Shown in pieces: positions 25,391 through 34,068 of a stretch of 64,000 nt of DNA. The stretch's first letter is position 1. Every line of letters starts with the position of its first letter. The notes under the pieces are model-generated. The model had not been told where the DNA came from. It searched no databases and saw nothing but the letters and a program-made list of their open reading frames with translations. Position numbers and translations under genes: made by a program. Source of the DNA: Micrococcales bacterium (GTDB lineage Bacteria > Actinomycetota > Actinomycetes > Actinomycetales > Microbacteriaceae); NCBI GenBank assembly GCA_017306245.1, contig JAFKIY010000003.1, positions 1-64,000 of the forward strand. The letters run 5' to 3'.

Positions 25391-25869
25391 CGCTTACTAC
25401 ACCACCTAGGCACGGCGACGCTGAAGAGCAGCAACCAGAATGCCCACTTGAGATGGGGCGTCGACTTCTCGTACTTCTCGTCGCGGGACTTGATCTCGTC
25501 CTTCTTGGACTCGAGCAAGTAGTCCTCAAGTGCCTCCTGGGTTTCCGTGCTGTCCACCCACTTGAGAATGAGGTTCTCGGCGTGGACCACCTTCACCCAG
25601 CGCGGCCAGAGCACCAGCACAGCCATCGTTGCGGAAACCAATGCGATGGCAATCGGCAGAAGACCTATCGCCCCGAACGGACTGTCTGCGAGCCGCGGCG
25701 ACGAGATGCCCGCGACCAGACCAACGGCAACCAGGACGAACGATGCCTTCGTCTCTTGGGTCTTGCCGCGATCGACCACGAACTGTCGCTGTGCATCGAG
25801 CTCGGTTGAGAGCGCCTGAATCCGCAACAGACGTGCACTCTCAGGCTGCGCGGTCGCGGTCGGACTCAT
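25387..25869 (-). CDS. two-helix membrane protein (SLATT/DUF5706-like layout)
   Basis: A 160-residue protein. An N-terminal helix (ALSTELDAQRQFVVDRGKTQ) leads into ETKASFVLVAVGLVAGI (first membrane helix, about 44-60) and a second helix around residues 76-96 (LLPIAIALVSATMAVLVLWP). A charged cytoplasmic helix and a hydrophobic end (WAFWLLLFSVAV) follow. The helix-then-KASFxL entry into the membrane resembles SLATT and Pycsar-type membrane effectors. ATG 25869 is the best start. It is coupled to the HEPN-like gene. The family match is tentative. Confidence 0.5.
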   Translation of the reverse strand: MSPTATAQPESARLLRIQALSTELDAQRQFVVDRGKTQETKASFVLVAVGLVAGISSPRLADSPFGAIGLLPIAIALVSATMAVLVLWPRWVKVVHAENLILKWVDSTETQEALEDYLLESKKDEIKSRDEKYEKSTPHLKWAFWLLLFSVAVPRWCSKR

Positions 25870-26262
25870 GGCAAGAACCCTACGGGAAGCGTCCGACGTT
25901 TGTTCGTCGCCGCGCAGTCGTTGCACCCGTCCCTGCGCCCATGTCTTCCTCGCCCCCTCGGCTGTTCCTGCGACGCGAGTGCCCCTCACACTCCCGGGAC
26001 CCACCTACAACACGGCGTGAAGTTCCTGTCCGTTAGGGAACCGGTGCTGCGAGCTGCTGTGTATGTGACGGACGAAGTGCCGGCAAACGCCGCAGGGTGA
26101 GTCGATTCGTCGCCGTACGCGCATCCGGTCTCGCACAGAGCCTCCGCAACCCCGCTGTGCACCTACTTAGCGATCCGGTATCAGCACAGACGCGCCGACG
26201 GGCGAGTCTGGCCCCCTCGTCCCGCGTTGCGGTGCGCCGCGACCCCAACGGAAGGCACAACC
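25870..26262. other. divergent intergenic region
   Basis: Roughly 390 bases between the leftward membrane-protein/HEPN pair and the rightward small gene. It must hold promoters for both directions, but I see no clear -35/-10 pair, operator or RNA gene, and no coding-like frame that lacks problems. Confidence 0.4.
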
Positions 26263-26520
26263 ATGGAACTCGAACAGGCAGATTCGATCCTGCAACGCGT
26301 CGGCATCCTCGCGATGATGTACTACCCGGACATCCACACCGACGACCCCAGCTTCGACCTCGCTACCGAGGTCGCCTGGTGTCTCGCGCATACGACAGCG
26401 GATGTCGAGGCCATCGAGCAACTGCGCGACCTGATCAGCGGCACCATCCTCGACCCGACCGCGCACCGGCATCAACTCACCGCCCGCGTGTATGGGTTGG
26501 TCCCCGACGCCGCTAAGTAG
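26263..26520 (+). CDS. hypothetical protein, 85 residues
   Basis: ATG 26263 follows GGAAGG and encodes a small acidic, helical protein (MELEQADSILQRVGILAMMY, then TEVAWCLAHTTADVEAIEQL). It ends five bases before the next ATG, suggesting co-expression. No family recognised. Confidence 0.55.
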   Translation: MELEQADSILQRVGILAMMYYPDIHTDDPSFDLATEVAWCLAHTTADVEAIEQLRDLISGTILDPTAHRHQLTARVYGLVPDAAK

Positions 26521-26525
26521 CTTTC

Positions 26526-27677
26526 ATGGTCAGCCAAGAGCCCGCAGCTCCCCCTGAAGGGACGAATCGGCGGCGGCGCACGGAAGACCCGGAGAAGAAG
26601 CGGGAATCGGCGCGCCGATGGCGTGACGCGAACCGTGAGTATCTGGCGCAGAAGAAGCGCGAATGGAATGAGGCGAACCCGGACCGTCGCCGCGAACTCA
26701 ACCGGCTCTCGATGCGGCGACAGGCAGAACGTGCCCAGCGCAGGAAGGCCAAGAACGCCAAGGCCCGAGTCTGGTATGCCCAGAACCGAGAACAGGCGCG
26801 GGTACGGTCGGCAGCATTCCGACAAGAGCACCCCGAGAAGGTGCGCCAATATCAGCGAACCTACAAGGAACGCCACCCCGAGCGATACCGCGCCAATGCT
26901 GCCGAGGCCAGAAGACGGTACGTCGACAAGAACGCCGACACGGTCCGGGAGAAGGGGCGTCTCGCCGCGGCACGACATCGCGAGGCCAATCCCGAGGCAC
27001 TTCGCGAACGGTACAACAACAACCTCGAGGCCGAAAGGGCACGATCACGTGAGGGAGCTCGTCGTCGCCGCCGACTCGAAAAGTTGGGCATGCCACCGCG
27101 CAGGATCCAGAGGGTCTACGCAGGCGATCGACGAGCGAATACCGCAGCCGCTGACGAGTTCTTCGCCCGAGAACGCACGGTGAAGGAACGTGGACGAATC
27201 GCGGCGGAGCTCCCATATGGGGTCTCCGACATTCCTGCCGGTGTTGAACAGGCTCGGCGAGCGTACTTGAACACCCCCGATTCGATGCCCAAGGTCTCCC
27301 CGCGCACGCTTGCACTGAACCGGCTGAAAGTGCAGATGGATCGGCAGACTCAAGCAGTGCTACAGGAGCGCCCGAAATTGCTCGATATTCATCGACACCG
27401 TCACGAGGCCCGCCTGCGCGAAGAGATCCGAATGGACTCTATAGCCCGCCAGCTACGAGGCCGCCCACCTCTGGAGGCTGGGAACGAACTAGAGCGACGA
27501 CTCGTCGCGGAGGTTAACACGGAAATCAAGCGCCGGCTCAATGCCATCCGAACCACTGCGACAGAACGCGCCCAGCGGATCATCGGGGACGAGAGTCGGC
27601 AACCAGCCGAGCCGCACCACTTCGGTGCCGACCCCACGCGCGTTGCGTATCGCGACCGCGGCGCGCGTACTCTCTGA
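26526..27677 (+). CDS. highly basic, repetitive helical protein, 383 residues
   Basis: The first 180 residues are a run of imperfect repeats of the form R..NRE......R.....NP..R (for example WRDANREYLAQKKREWNEAN, WYAQNREQARVRSAAFRQEH). They resemble the Arg/Lys-rich repeats that often precede HNH nuclease domains, but no HNH or other catalytic motif follows. Residues 215-380 are also charged and probably helical. It may bind nucleic acid; this is inference from charge. It pairs with the small gene just upstream. Confidence 0.65.
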   Translation: MVSQEPAAPPEGTNRRRRTEDPEKKRESARRWRDANREYLAQKKREWNEANPDRRRELNRLSMRRQAERAQRRKAKNAKARVWYAQNREQARVRSAAFRQEHPEKVRQYQRTYKERHPERYRANAAEARRRYVDKNADTVREKGRLAAARHREANPEALRERYNNNLEAERARSREGARRRRRLEKLGMPPRRIQRVYAGDRRANTAAADEFFARERTVKERGRIAAELPYGVSDIPAGVEQARRAYLNTPDSMPKVSPRTLALNRLKVQMDRQTQAVLQERPKLLDIHRHRHEARLREEIRMDSIARQLRGRPPLEAGNELERRLVAEVNTEIKRRLNAIRTTATERAQRIIGDESRQPAEPHHFGADPTRVAYRDRGARTL

Positions 27678-27755
27678 TGCCCATGGTCAATGCATCGAGC
27701 GCACCGTCGAGGATTGAAGACTCGATGGCGCTGGGCGCCATCCTCGCCGAAAAAG

Positions 27756-28097
27756 ATTCCCCACGAGCCCATGATCGTAACTGCAGGTCTGGCGATCATC
27801 GCCAACATGTTCCTCGAACCCGACCAGATCGCATCTGTAGGAGCGTTCCTCTACCTCGCGATGGATATCGCCATTCCATGGGGCGTCATCCGGCATCTGC
27901 GATCAAATATCCGCTCGAAAGTATGTGTGCCGCTTCTCGCCATTATGCTCGACGTTGCCGTCCTAATCTCGTTCGCTCTTTTCAAAGTTCAAAGCGACCT
28001 GCTCACCGTGATTGCCGCCACATCAGTGGCCGTGGTGGTTCTAATCGCACGAGTTTTTGCCGTCCCCGCACGATCGCGCGCGGGATGGAAAGCATGA
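27756..28097 (+). pseudogene. C-terminal remnant of an APC-type permease
   Basis: The frame ending at 28097 encodes about 110 residues (MIVTAGLAIIANMFLEPDQI, then SVGAFLYLAMDIAIPWGVIR) that align end to end with the last part of the APC permease at 41910-43259 (IAALGAIYYLIMDIAIHWGL) but lack the preceding ten or so helices. No start of a full gene is present, so it is a 5'-deleted copy. It is more diverged from the intact gene than the second fragment at 44773-45035. Confidence 0.65.
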
Positions 28098-28369
28098 GTG
28101 GCAGGTAGTGAAAGCACGGCCTTGAGTTGGTTCGAGGTTCTGCTTCGGGCACCCACCGCCGAGGGAAATGTACTCGTGACATCACCTGATCGAGATCAAT
28201 GTCCAGCCGGATCACACCGCTGCCAGCACTCGAATTTCTGTCCAGTGGCCGTTCTCATTGGGACAGGACCTCGTCACAACAACACCCATCGACTACCTGT
28301 CGCGACCGCCGTTTGCACATAAAAATCCGACTTAGGGAAAATCCCAAAGATGAGTGGCAGGTGTCGTGG

Positions 28370-29113
28370 CTAGCCTCTGTGGTCCTCGGTACCGAGGAAG
28401 ACGTTCGGGTAGTCAGAAAGCCACACCCACCGTCCAATTGGCCAGCTGATGAGGATGGCTCTGCCGACCACATCTTTTTCGGGGACGAATCCCTTGCCGG
28501 GTAGGTTCTGGTTGCGTGAGGAGTCCTGCGAGTTCCAGCGGTTATCGCCCATCACCCAAAGCTCTGCTTTGGGCACGACGACGTTGAAGTGTACGGATGC
28601 TGCTTGGTCGTGGCCGTCAAGCCTGATGTATGGCTCCTTCAGGGGTACACCGTTCACGCTGAGCTGCCCGAGCGCGTTGCAGCACGATACGCGGTCCCCG
28701 GGCAGTCCGATGACGCGTTTGACGAGGTGGTCGTTGCTGTCCGGTGCTGAGAGTCCGACCACCGACAGCGCCCAGTCGATGCCGGCGCCGATCGGGTTCT
28801 GGTTCGTCTGGGGCAGGTCGGGTGGTAGCCAGCCGCCGGGGTCGGTGAACACGACCACGTCGCCGTGTTTGATCGGCATGAGGTTTGGTTCCAGCTCGTT
28901 CACGATGATTCGATCGTTGATCTGCAGCGTGTTCTCCATCGACCCGGACGGAATGTAGAACGACCTGACAAGGAACGTCTTGATCAAGAAGGAAGCGAGG
29001 ATAGCGATTAGCAAGATGATGACCAAGTCCCGAAGGAATAGTTTCCCGCTGCGCTGTCGCGTCTTCTTTGGTCCCACACGGTGGGACCGCGTGGGGAGGG
29101 CTTCTTCTGTCAT
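28370..29113 (-). CDS. lepB: signal peptidase I
   Basis: A 247-residue membrane-anchored serine protease that removes signal peptides outside the cytoplasmic membrane. It has one N-terminal membrane helix (about residues 29-50), the catalytic Ser motif SGSMENTL, the Lys motif LVKRVIGLPGD and the late WVMGDNRWNSQDSS box of type I enzymes. It is probably a dedicated extra copy for the exported proteins encoded nearby; that is inference from position. It stands alone, leftward. Confidence 0.9.
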   Translation of the reverse strand: MTEEALPTRSHRVGPKKTRQRSGKLFLRDLVIILLIAILASFLIKTFLVRSFYIPSGSMENTLQINDRIIVNELEPNLMPIKHGDVVVFTDPGGWLPPDLPQTNQNPIGAGIDWALSVVGLSAPDSNDHLVKRVIGLPGDRVSCCNALGQLSVNGVPLKEPYIRLDGHDQAASVHFNVVVPKAELWVMGDNRWNSQDSSRNQNLPGKGFVPEKDVVGRAILISWPIGRWVWLSDYPNVFLGTEDHRG

Positions 29114-29227
29114 TCGACACCATCGATTCCCGGATGAGTGTAGAGGATTGGGAACTCTGATTCGGCTGCGAACACGCAGTCAGAGGTCGTGACGTCGGGA
29201 CCACGCGGCGAAGGCGAGCGCATCCTC

Positions 29228-29485
29228 CTACCGATGAGCTGCCCCATTCAAGGTTGGTCCACGCCAATCGTGATTTCCAAGTCTCGGCCCCACGGGGTGT
29301 GGGCCGGCGATAAACCAGACCAGCGCGGCAACAAGCGGGAAGAAAAGCACAGATAGGACCCACACCCACCGTTCTACTCGATTCAGCGTCAAGGTGCGAC
29401 TGATTTGAACGAACGCGTAGACGATGGCCGCCACATAGATCACGCCTAGAGTGACAAACACGAGCAGGACGAAGAGCTGGTCCAT
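29228..29485 (-). CDS. PLDc_N-type small membrane protein
   Basis: An 85-residue protein with two membrane helices (about 4-25 and 37-60) and an RVERWVWVLSVLFFPLVAAL / WFIAGP pattern typical of the phospholipase-D N-terminal-like domain found alone in many actinobacteria. ATG 29485 follows AAGGGG; the longer upstream frame has no good site. Function unknown. Confidence 0.7.
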   Translation of the reverse strand: MDQLFVLLVFVTLGVIYVAAIVYAFVQISRTLTLNRVERWVWVLSVLFFPLVAALVWFIAGPHPVGPRLGNHDWRGPTLNGAAHR

Positions 29486-29602
29486 TTGGAAACCCCTTAC
29501 CTTGCTCTGACATCTTCTCACGTGGAACATCGACCCGAGATGATTCACGCTTTCCGGTGCCCCCTCGTGGCTCCTCCTGCGGGTACCGACCGAGATCTTC
29601 CG

Positions 29603-29977
29603 CTAGTCCCGGGGGGGGCAGAGCGGGTTCACCAAATGGCGCGGAGTGCCGCGGATGGCCTCGTCGAGGTCAGTGCCTTCACGCTGGCTTGCGGTGGCAA
29701 GCCGTCGTGCCGCATCAACGACAACGAGCGAAGTGGCTGAGGCTGTTCGCCCGGCCCGTGTGCCACCGCCGGTGCGGGTCTCGAGTATCGCTTCGGCTTG
29801 GAGCGCTTTATTCGCTTTCGCGATGGGTCCTGGTGCGACGTCAAGGTCACTGGCCAGTTGTCTGACGGATGGCAGCCGCTCGCCAGCTGCGAGCTGCCCG
29901 GTTGTGATCAGTCCCCTGATCTGATCGCGCACCTGATCAGCGGGTGAACCGCCGGTCGGGGAGAGGGTGATGATCAC
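29603..29977 (-). CDS. GntR-family regulator, YtrA type
   Basis: A 124-residue regulator: a winged helix-turn-helix at about 10-75 (PADQVRDQIRGLITTGQLAA, ERLPSVRQLASDLDVAPGPI) with only a short C-terminal dimerisation tail, as in the YtrA subfamily that typically controls an adjacent ABC transporter. Just upstream and divergent lies a fragment of an ABC ATPase (30034-30189), so its original target has probably been lost. Confidence 0.8.
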   Translation of the reverse strand: MIITLSPTGGSPADQVRDQIRGLITTGQLAAGERLPSVRQLASDLDVAPGPIAKANKALQAEAILETRTGGGTRAGRTASATSLVVVDAARRLATASQREGTDLDEAIRGTPRHLVNPLCPPRD

Positions 29978-30033
29978 GTGACCCTCGCTCGTCGTCGCGG
30001 TCGCGGTCGCTGTTGCTGAGCACGCACGTGCCG

Positions 30034-30189
30034 ATGGTGGACGAGCCGACCGCGAACTTGGATCGGGCCAGTGCGGATGCGGTGATCACCCTCCTGAAAG
30101 AACTCTCCGCAGACGGCATCACCGTACTTGTCTCCGCACACGATCAGCACCTTATCGCTGCTGCCGACACCACCACACACCTAGCCTGA
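30034..30189 (+). pseudogene. C-terminal remnant of an ABC transporter ATPase
   Basis: The frame from 30034 encodes MVDEPTANLDRASADAVI and later ITVLVSAHDQHLI, that is Walker B plus D-loop and the H-loop, and stops after 51 residues. Walker A and the signature motif are absent upstream, where only GC-rich sequence without an open frame is found. A broken LolD-like ATPase gene. Confidence 0.7.
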
Positions 30190-30780
30190 CCGATTTCGTG
30201 CGGCGCACGTCACTGGTCGTGTGAGTCGGGTGACAAATGACGCGATTGTCTGATTTGGGCCAGTATCCACTCGAATCAAGATGCCGAAGAAAATATGACC
30301 TTGGCGGGCGGAGTCCAGGCGTAACGGTTCAGGATGACCTCCTGGTGCCGAGAATGGATCATCGGAGTTTGCTCAAATGAGACGGTTGCGGCGTCGCCGA
30401 CGAGCCCACAGCGGCTCAGTTGGGATGCCTCAGCAGCGACAACGAGCCGATCCCTGCTCCATGAGTGTAGGCGGCAAGTAATGGGACAGACGACCTGCCC
30501 CGTCGACAAAGTGGACAGCTAATACCCCGTGCGGGTACCATTTCATACACCCCATAGGGGTATGACGTGGAGACATTGGAATGATCAGGTTTGGCGAGGA
30601 CGAGGAGATTCCGCGCGGTCGGGTACCTCGAGCTACGGGGGCTTCAGTTTGTGCGGCGGAGTCCGTGAGAGCTCGTTCAATACGGTGAGCAGACGGAGCA
30701 ACAACTCACCTCTCAGGAAGACTCGTCCTCCCATGGGCTACAGTGTTGCCCGTCGTAAGTTGAGCGCGGAGGTCGGTGAG
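30190..30780. other. gene-free region upstream of the Cys-rich secreted protein
   Basis: Almost 600 bases without a convincing gene; short open frames on both strands (around 30276-30522) have no recognisable content. It carries two adjacent CsoR-like inverted repeats (30523-30564). The promoter of the following gene is expected here; GGAGG lies just before its ATG. Confidence 0.5.
30523..30564. promoter_or_regulatory. paired CsoR-like copper operators
   Basis: Two inverted repeats lie back to back: TACCCCGTGCGGGTA (30523-30537) and CATACACCCCATAGGGG with TATG following (30544-30564). The ATACCC...GGGTAT form is the known operator pattern of CsoR-type copper repressors, and a closer match precedes copZ at 48180-48198. 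They lie about 220 bases before the gene at 30781. Confidence 0.5.
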
Positions 30781-31236
30781 ATGAACGTCACGACGTTGCA
30801 TCGAGTGTCACCGGTTGCGCGCGCCTCCTGGAAGAGGGCATTCATTGCCGGGCTTGCGATTGTAGCCGTGGTAATGGGTTTGTTGGCCATGCCGTCGCCG
30901 ACCGTCAATTCCGGAACTGATCAGTCGCAAGTCTTCGCCGCGTCGACAGTCGCGACGGTCGCCGCCTCCACTGACATGAGCGAGGCAAGTGTCGAGGCGG
31001 AAGCACCATTGCTTCTCGAAACTTGCGCCGGCAGCGTCTGCCAAGCGGAATGCCTCGTGATCGGAGTGCAGTGCACTCTCGGGTCGCTTACAGCCGCAGT
31101 GCCCTGGTTGTTGCACCGAGGGATCGTACAGCGTGTCGTCTCGTCAGAATCGCCGCGCGTTGTCAGCATCATTGCACGACGCCTATCCGAGTTCAATCCG
31201 CCATCGCTCGTCGTTCTTTCCATCAGCAGAACCTGA
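30781..31236 (+). CDS. exported Cys-rich protein (DUF6153-like)
   Basis: A 151-residue protein with an N-terminal membrane helix (about 20-38, AFIAGLAIVAVVMGLLAMPS) followed by an extracytoplasmic part containing ETCAGSVCQAECLVIGVQC, a cluster of four cysteines that could bind metal. GLLAM after the helix resembles actinobacterial DUF6153 proteins often found with copper genes; the match is tentative. The start at 30781 is supported by GGAGG upstream. It heads the rightward cytochrome/copper cluster and lies behind the paired operators. Confidence 0.6.
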   Translation: MNVTTLHRVSPVARASWKRAFIAGLAIVAVVMGLLAMPSPTVNSGTDQSQVFAASTVATVAASTDMSEASVEAEAPLLLETCAGSVCQAECLVIGVQCTLGSLTAAVPWLLHRGIVQRVVSSESPRVVSIIARRLSEFNPPSLVVLSISRT

Positions 31237-31516
31237 TCTGACACGACCACACCCACCATTCGTTTGGGTGTCCTGCACGCTGCTCATTGCGCGTGTCTCT
31301 CCGTCATTTCGTTCGTCTTCTACTGATTGGCCTGCACAACAATGTTCAAAGACCGTACGGCTAGCGCCGTTCTCCGCATTCTCGCCGCCTCCCCTTCTAG
31401 CTTCGCAGGGCCGTCTTCACAGCAGATGATTGCCGATGCCCAGAGCACTGAGATCGATCCAACGGAAAAGATCCTCTCAACGCCATAGCGACGCCGAACT
31501 CACGCCTCCCGCACTG
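31237..31516. other. short gene gap with a possible 48-residue ORF
   Basis: Between the Cys-rich protein and the terminator-like hairpin. A frame from ATG 31341 to TAG 31487 would encode 48 residues (MFKDRTASAVLRILAASPSS at the start) but has no ribosome site, so I do not call it a gene. Confidence 0.3.
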
Positions 31517-31554
31517 TGGGGTCGCCGCACCGCCGCCTCGTCGTGCGGCGACCC
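31517..31554 (+). terminator. strong GC-rich hairpin
   Basis: GGGGTCGCCGCAC (31517-31529) and its exact complement GTGCGGCGACCCC (31542-31554) with a 12-base loop, followed by TTCTAC. This is a likely terminator for the gene at 30781, or an attenuator before the next gene; there is no long T run. Confidence 0.6.
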
Positions 31555-31594
31555 CTTCTACTCGCAATCCGACCAAATCTCGACAAGGACTTAA

Positions 31595-32479
31595 ATGAAC
31601 CCCGACCATCGGCCCACTCCCTCCACTTTCAGTGGGGCACCCTTGCCACACGGGCGCCGCGCGGCCCCGCGAACCACGACCCGAACGGACAAGCGGGTGC
31701 GGCCGGGAAGTCGCCGGAGACTCTCTCGTGGTGAAACAAACTCCCCGACGATCAACCGCGCCGGTGCGGTGCGCCTCTCCCCGCTGCGGCGCAGCGCGAG
31801 CGCTCGCCTAGTGATCGCAGCGGTTGCCGCTGGCTTGCTGATAGCTCCATACTTGCTTCCCGCATACGCAGACACCACCTCCCCGACGGGGATCGCCCCC
31901 GTGCCTGCCACTGAGACGCAGTCCCTCTCGATGACAAACTCGGATGCCGCCGCGGTTGCTGTAGTGCGCGATGGGTATACGGCAACCAAAATCGTTCCCC
32001 TGGCCTACCGGCCTTACGCCCGCACGGCCAACACCTTCGTCAATGACCCGAACTCGCCGATCCAGTGGCCGTTCACCCAAGGGGTACCCATTACAAGCGG
32101 ATTCGGCCCACGGATTGCACCGTGTGGTGGCTGCTCCACGTTTCACAAAGGGTTAGATCTCAACCCTGGTGCTGGCACACCCATACAGGCGATTGCCGAT
32201 GGGGTAGTGACTGCGGCGAACTCGCTCGGTGGCCAACTTGGAGTGCATCTGAAGATCGATCATCTCGTGGATGGACAACGGGTGAGCAGCCTCTACGCAC
32301 ACATGCAGCAAGGCTCGGTGACCGTGGCGGTCGGCGACAACGTCACCGTTGGCCAGACGATCGGACGCGTAGGCAACACGGGGCTCAGCACCGGGGCGCA
32401 CCTGCACTTCGAGATTCTCCTTGAAGGCACCACTCCGGTCGACCCGTATGCCTGGCTGACATCGAAGGTGGGGTCATGA
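31595..32479 (+). CDS. secreted M23 metallopeptidase
   Basis: A 294-residue exported protein: an Arg-rich N-terminus, a membrane helix at about residues 69-90, a linker, then an M23 domain (about 165-290) with SGFGPRIAPCGGCSTFHKGLD and STGAHLHFEI supplying the zinc ligands. It should cut peptidoglycan cross-links or, if inactive in vivo, bind wall. ATG 31595 follows AAGGA. The domain closely parallels the M23 protein at 43297-44481, including the CxxC next to the first His. The stop overlaps the start of the following lipoprotein gene (ATGA). Confidence 0.85.
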   Translation: MNPDHRPTPSTFSGAPLPHGRRAAPRTTTRTDKRVRPGSRRRLSRGETNSPTINRAGAVRLSPLRRSASARLVIAAVAAGLLIAPYLLPAYADTTSPTGIAPVPATETQSLSMTNSDAAAVAVVRDGYTATKIVPLAYRPYARTANTFVNDPNSPIQWPFTQGVPITSGFGPRIAPCGGCSTFHKGLDLNPGAGTPIQAIADGVVTAANSLGGQLGVHLKIDHLVDGQRVSSLYAHMQQGSVTVAVGDNVTVGQTIGRVGNTGLSTGAHLHFEILLEGTTPVDPYAWLTSKVGS

Positions 32480-33408
32480 AGCGCAGGGTGGTCGGGTCCA
32501 AGGGCATTCGACGGTATCGAGGAGCCGCCGCAGCAGCAGGCGTCGTGAGCATGATCTTGACCGGGTGCGCACCGGTGTCAGAAGGGGCAAACCTCGATGT
32601 CAGCACATTTGCGTTCGCTCACGTGCACGGCTTGGGGGTTGACGCCGCGTCGGGTGTGGCATTTGCCGCGACCCACGACGGAGTGTTCATCCTGCCCTCC
32701 TTGGGGTCGCCGACCGTCGACGTTGCACAACTCGGCGGGCCCGTGTCTGGGCGAGTTCAAGACTTCATGGGTTTCACTGTTCACGGGAGCCAGATTTTTG
32801 CCTCCGGTCACCCTGGGCCGGAGGATTTGGCCACCGGTGCGCCACAGAACCTGGGTTTTATCACCAGTCTCGACAAGGCTGCCACCTGGGAAACGCTATC
32901 GCTGGGAGGTGAAGCAGACTTTCATGATCTTGCGGCAATGACCGATCCGGGCGGAAACATACGCATTTATGGCTACCATGCTGGCACCGTTTTGTTCAGC
33001 CCAGACGGTGGTATTTCGTGGGTGTCGGGGGCGAAGCTTGCACTTCGAGACCTCGCCGCAGACCCATCTAGGCCAGGTACCGTCTATGCAACCACGGCAG
33101 ACGGGCTCGCGGTGAGCAACGATGATGGCGGATCCTTTTCGCTGATTCCTGACGCTCCGGCACTGTATCTCATCGACGCCTGGCAGGACGCGGACGGTGT
33201 TGGCCTTGTGGGGATCGGCACTGACGGTCAAGTGTGGGCGAAAATTGCCAACGGGGAATGGCGCGCGACCACCGGCAGGGTCACCGGCGACGTGGAAGCA
33301 ATGGTTTATGGCTCGCTGCCGAAACCGGCGCTGCTCGTCGCCGATCGTCGAGGCATTGTGGTCAGCGATGATTTCGGGGTTTCCTGGAGAATTCTGGTGT
33401 CCAAGTGA
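32476..33408 (+). CDS. beta-propeller lipoprotein (F510_1955-like)
   Basis: A 310-residue lipoprotein with signal peptide and lipobox VSMILTGC (Cys at about 32). The body has BNR/Asp-box-like repeats of a seven-bladed propeller (FAHVHGLGVD, VLFSPDGGISWVSG, LAVSNDDGGSFSLI, GIVVSDDFGVSWRI). Such proteins, similar to HCF136/YCF48 assembly factors, recur next to TlpA and cytochrome biogenesis genes in actinobacteria. The role is probably assembly or protection of an exported redox or copper protein (inference). It overlaps both neighbours by four bases. Confidence 0.8.
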   Translation: MKRRVVGSKGIRRYRGAAAAAGVVSMILTGCAPVSEGANLDVSTFAFAHVHGLGVDAASGVAFAATHDGVFILPSLGSPTVDVAQLGGPVSGRVQDFMGFTVHGSQIFASGHPGPEDLATGAPQNLGFITSLDKAATWETLSLGGEADFHDLAAMTDPGGNIRIYGYHAGTVLFSPDGGISWVSGAKLALRDLAADPSRPGTVYATTADGLAVSNDDGGSFSLIPDAPALYLIDAWQDADGVGLVGIGTDGQVWAKIANGEWRATTGRVTGDVEAMVYGSLPKPALLVADRRGIVVSDDFGVSWRILVSK

Positions 33409-33998
33409 ATGCGCACGCCCGCCTCTGGTCCGCCCTCGCCGTGTTCTCGACGGGGCTCATCGTGCTGTCCGGTTGCGTTGGCGGATCCGGTGATGATCTG
33501 ACCAAGGTCCGGCCGAGCTATTCGACGGTGGGCCCGGTGACCGAGATCGCCCGGGCAGACAGGGCGAATCCGGTGCAGTTCTCCGGAACACTTGACAACG
33601 GTGAGACGGCCTCGTCAACCGACTGGGCCGGCAAGGTGCTGGTCGTGAACTTTTGGTACGCCGGCTGCGCACCCTGCCGCGCTGAAGCACCCGATCTGGA
33701 AGCCGTGTATTCCGAGTTCAAGGATCAAGGCGTCATGTTCGTTGGGGTCAATGTTCGCGATCAGGCCGGAACGGCCCAATCCTTCGCCGCAACATTTGGC
33801 ATCACCTACCCGTCATTTCTCGATGCGAACGTCGGATCCATCCAGCTCGCGTTCGCCGGGACCGTCGCGCCAAATGTGGTGCCCACAACGGTTGTCCTCG
33901 ACCGGGAAGGGCGAGTCGCTTCCCGAATCGTCGGCCAGCTGGAATCCCGATCCATTCTTCAGACACTCCTCCGCGACACGCTGGCGGAGTCACCATGA
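33405..33998 (+). CDS. TlpA/ResA-like thiol-disulfide oxidoreductase lipoprotein
   Basis: A 197-residue extracytoplasmic thioredoxin. It has lipobox VLSGC near residue 24 and redox motif FWYAGCAPCRAEAP (CxxC) near residue 85, followed by GVNVRDQAG and VVPTTVVLDREG with the cis-Pro. In cytochrome c maturation it would reduce the apocytochrome cysteines, receiving electrons from CcdA encoded downstream. GTG 33405 overlaps the preceding stop (GTGA). Confidence 0.9.
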   Translation: MNAHARLWSALAVFSTGLIVLSGCVGGSGDDLTKVRPSYSTVGPVTEIARADRANPVQFSGTLDNGETASSTDWAGKVLVVNFWYAGCAPCRAEAPDLEAVYSEFKDQGVMFVGVNVRDQAGTAQSFAATFGITYPSFLDANVGSIQLAFAGTVAPNVVPTTVVLDREGRVASRIVGQLESRSILQTLLRDTLAESP

Positions 33999-34068
33999 CG
34001 GGACAGTCGGCCCTAACTAATTCAGGGCCTGTGCATCCCCGATCAGGTCAACACAAGGAGACATTGCC

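Noticed and set aside
28094..28362. 13-base direct repeat ATGAGTGGCAGGT at 28094-28106 and 28350-28362
   Set aside because: It could be a target duplication, but the 240 bases between show no transposase, inverted ends or gene; chance or decay is as likely.
30276..30522. Opposed 62- and 77-residue frames upstream of the Cys-rich protein
   Set aside because: Neither has a ribosome site or recognisable content, and both overlap fully.
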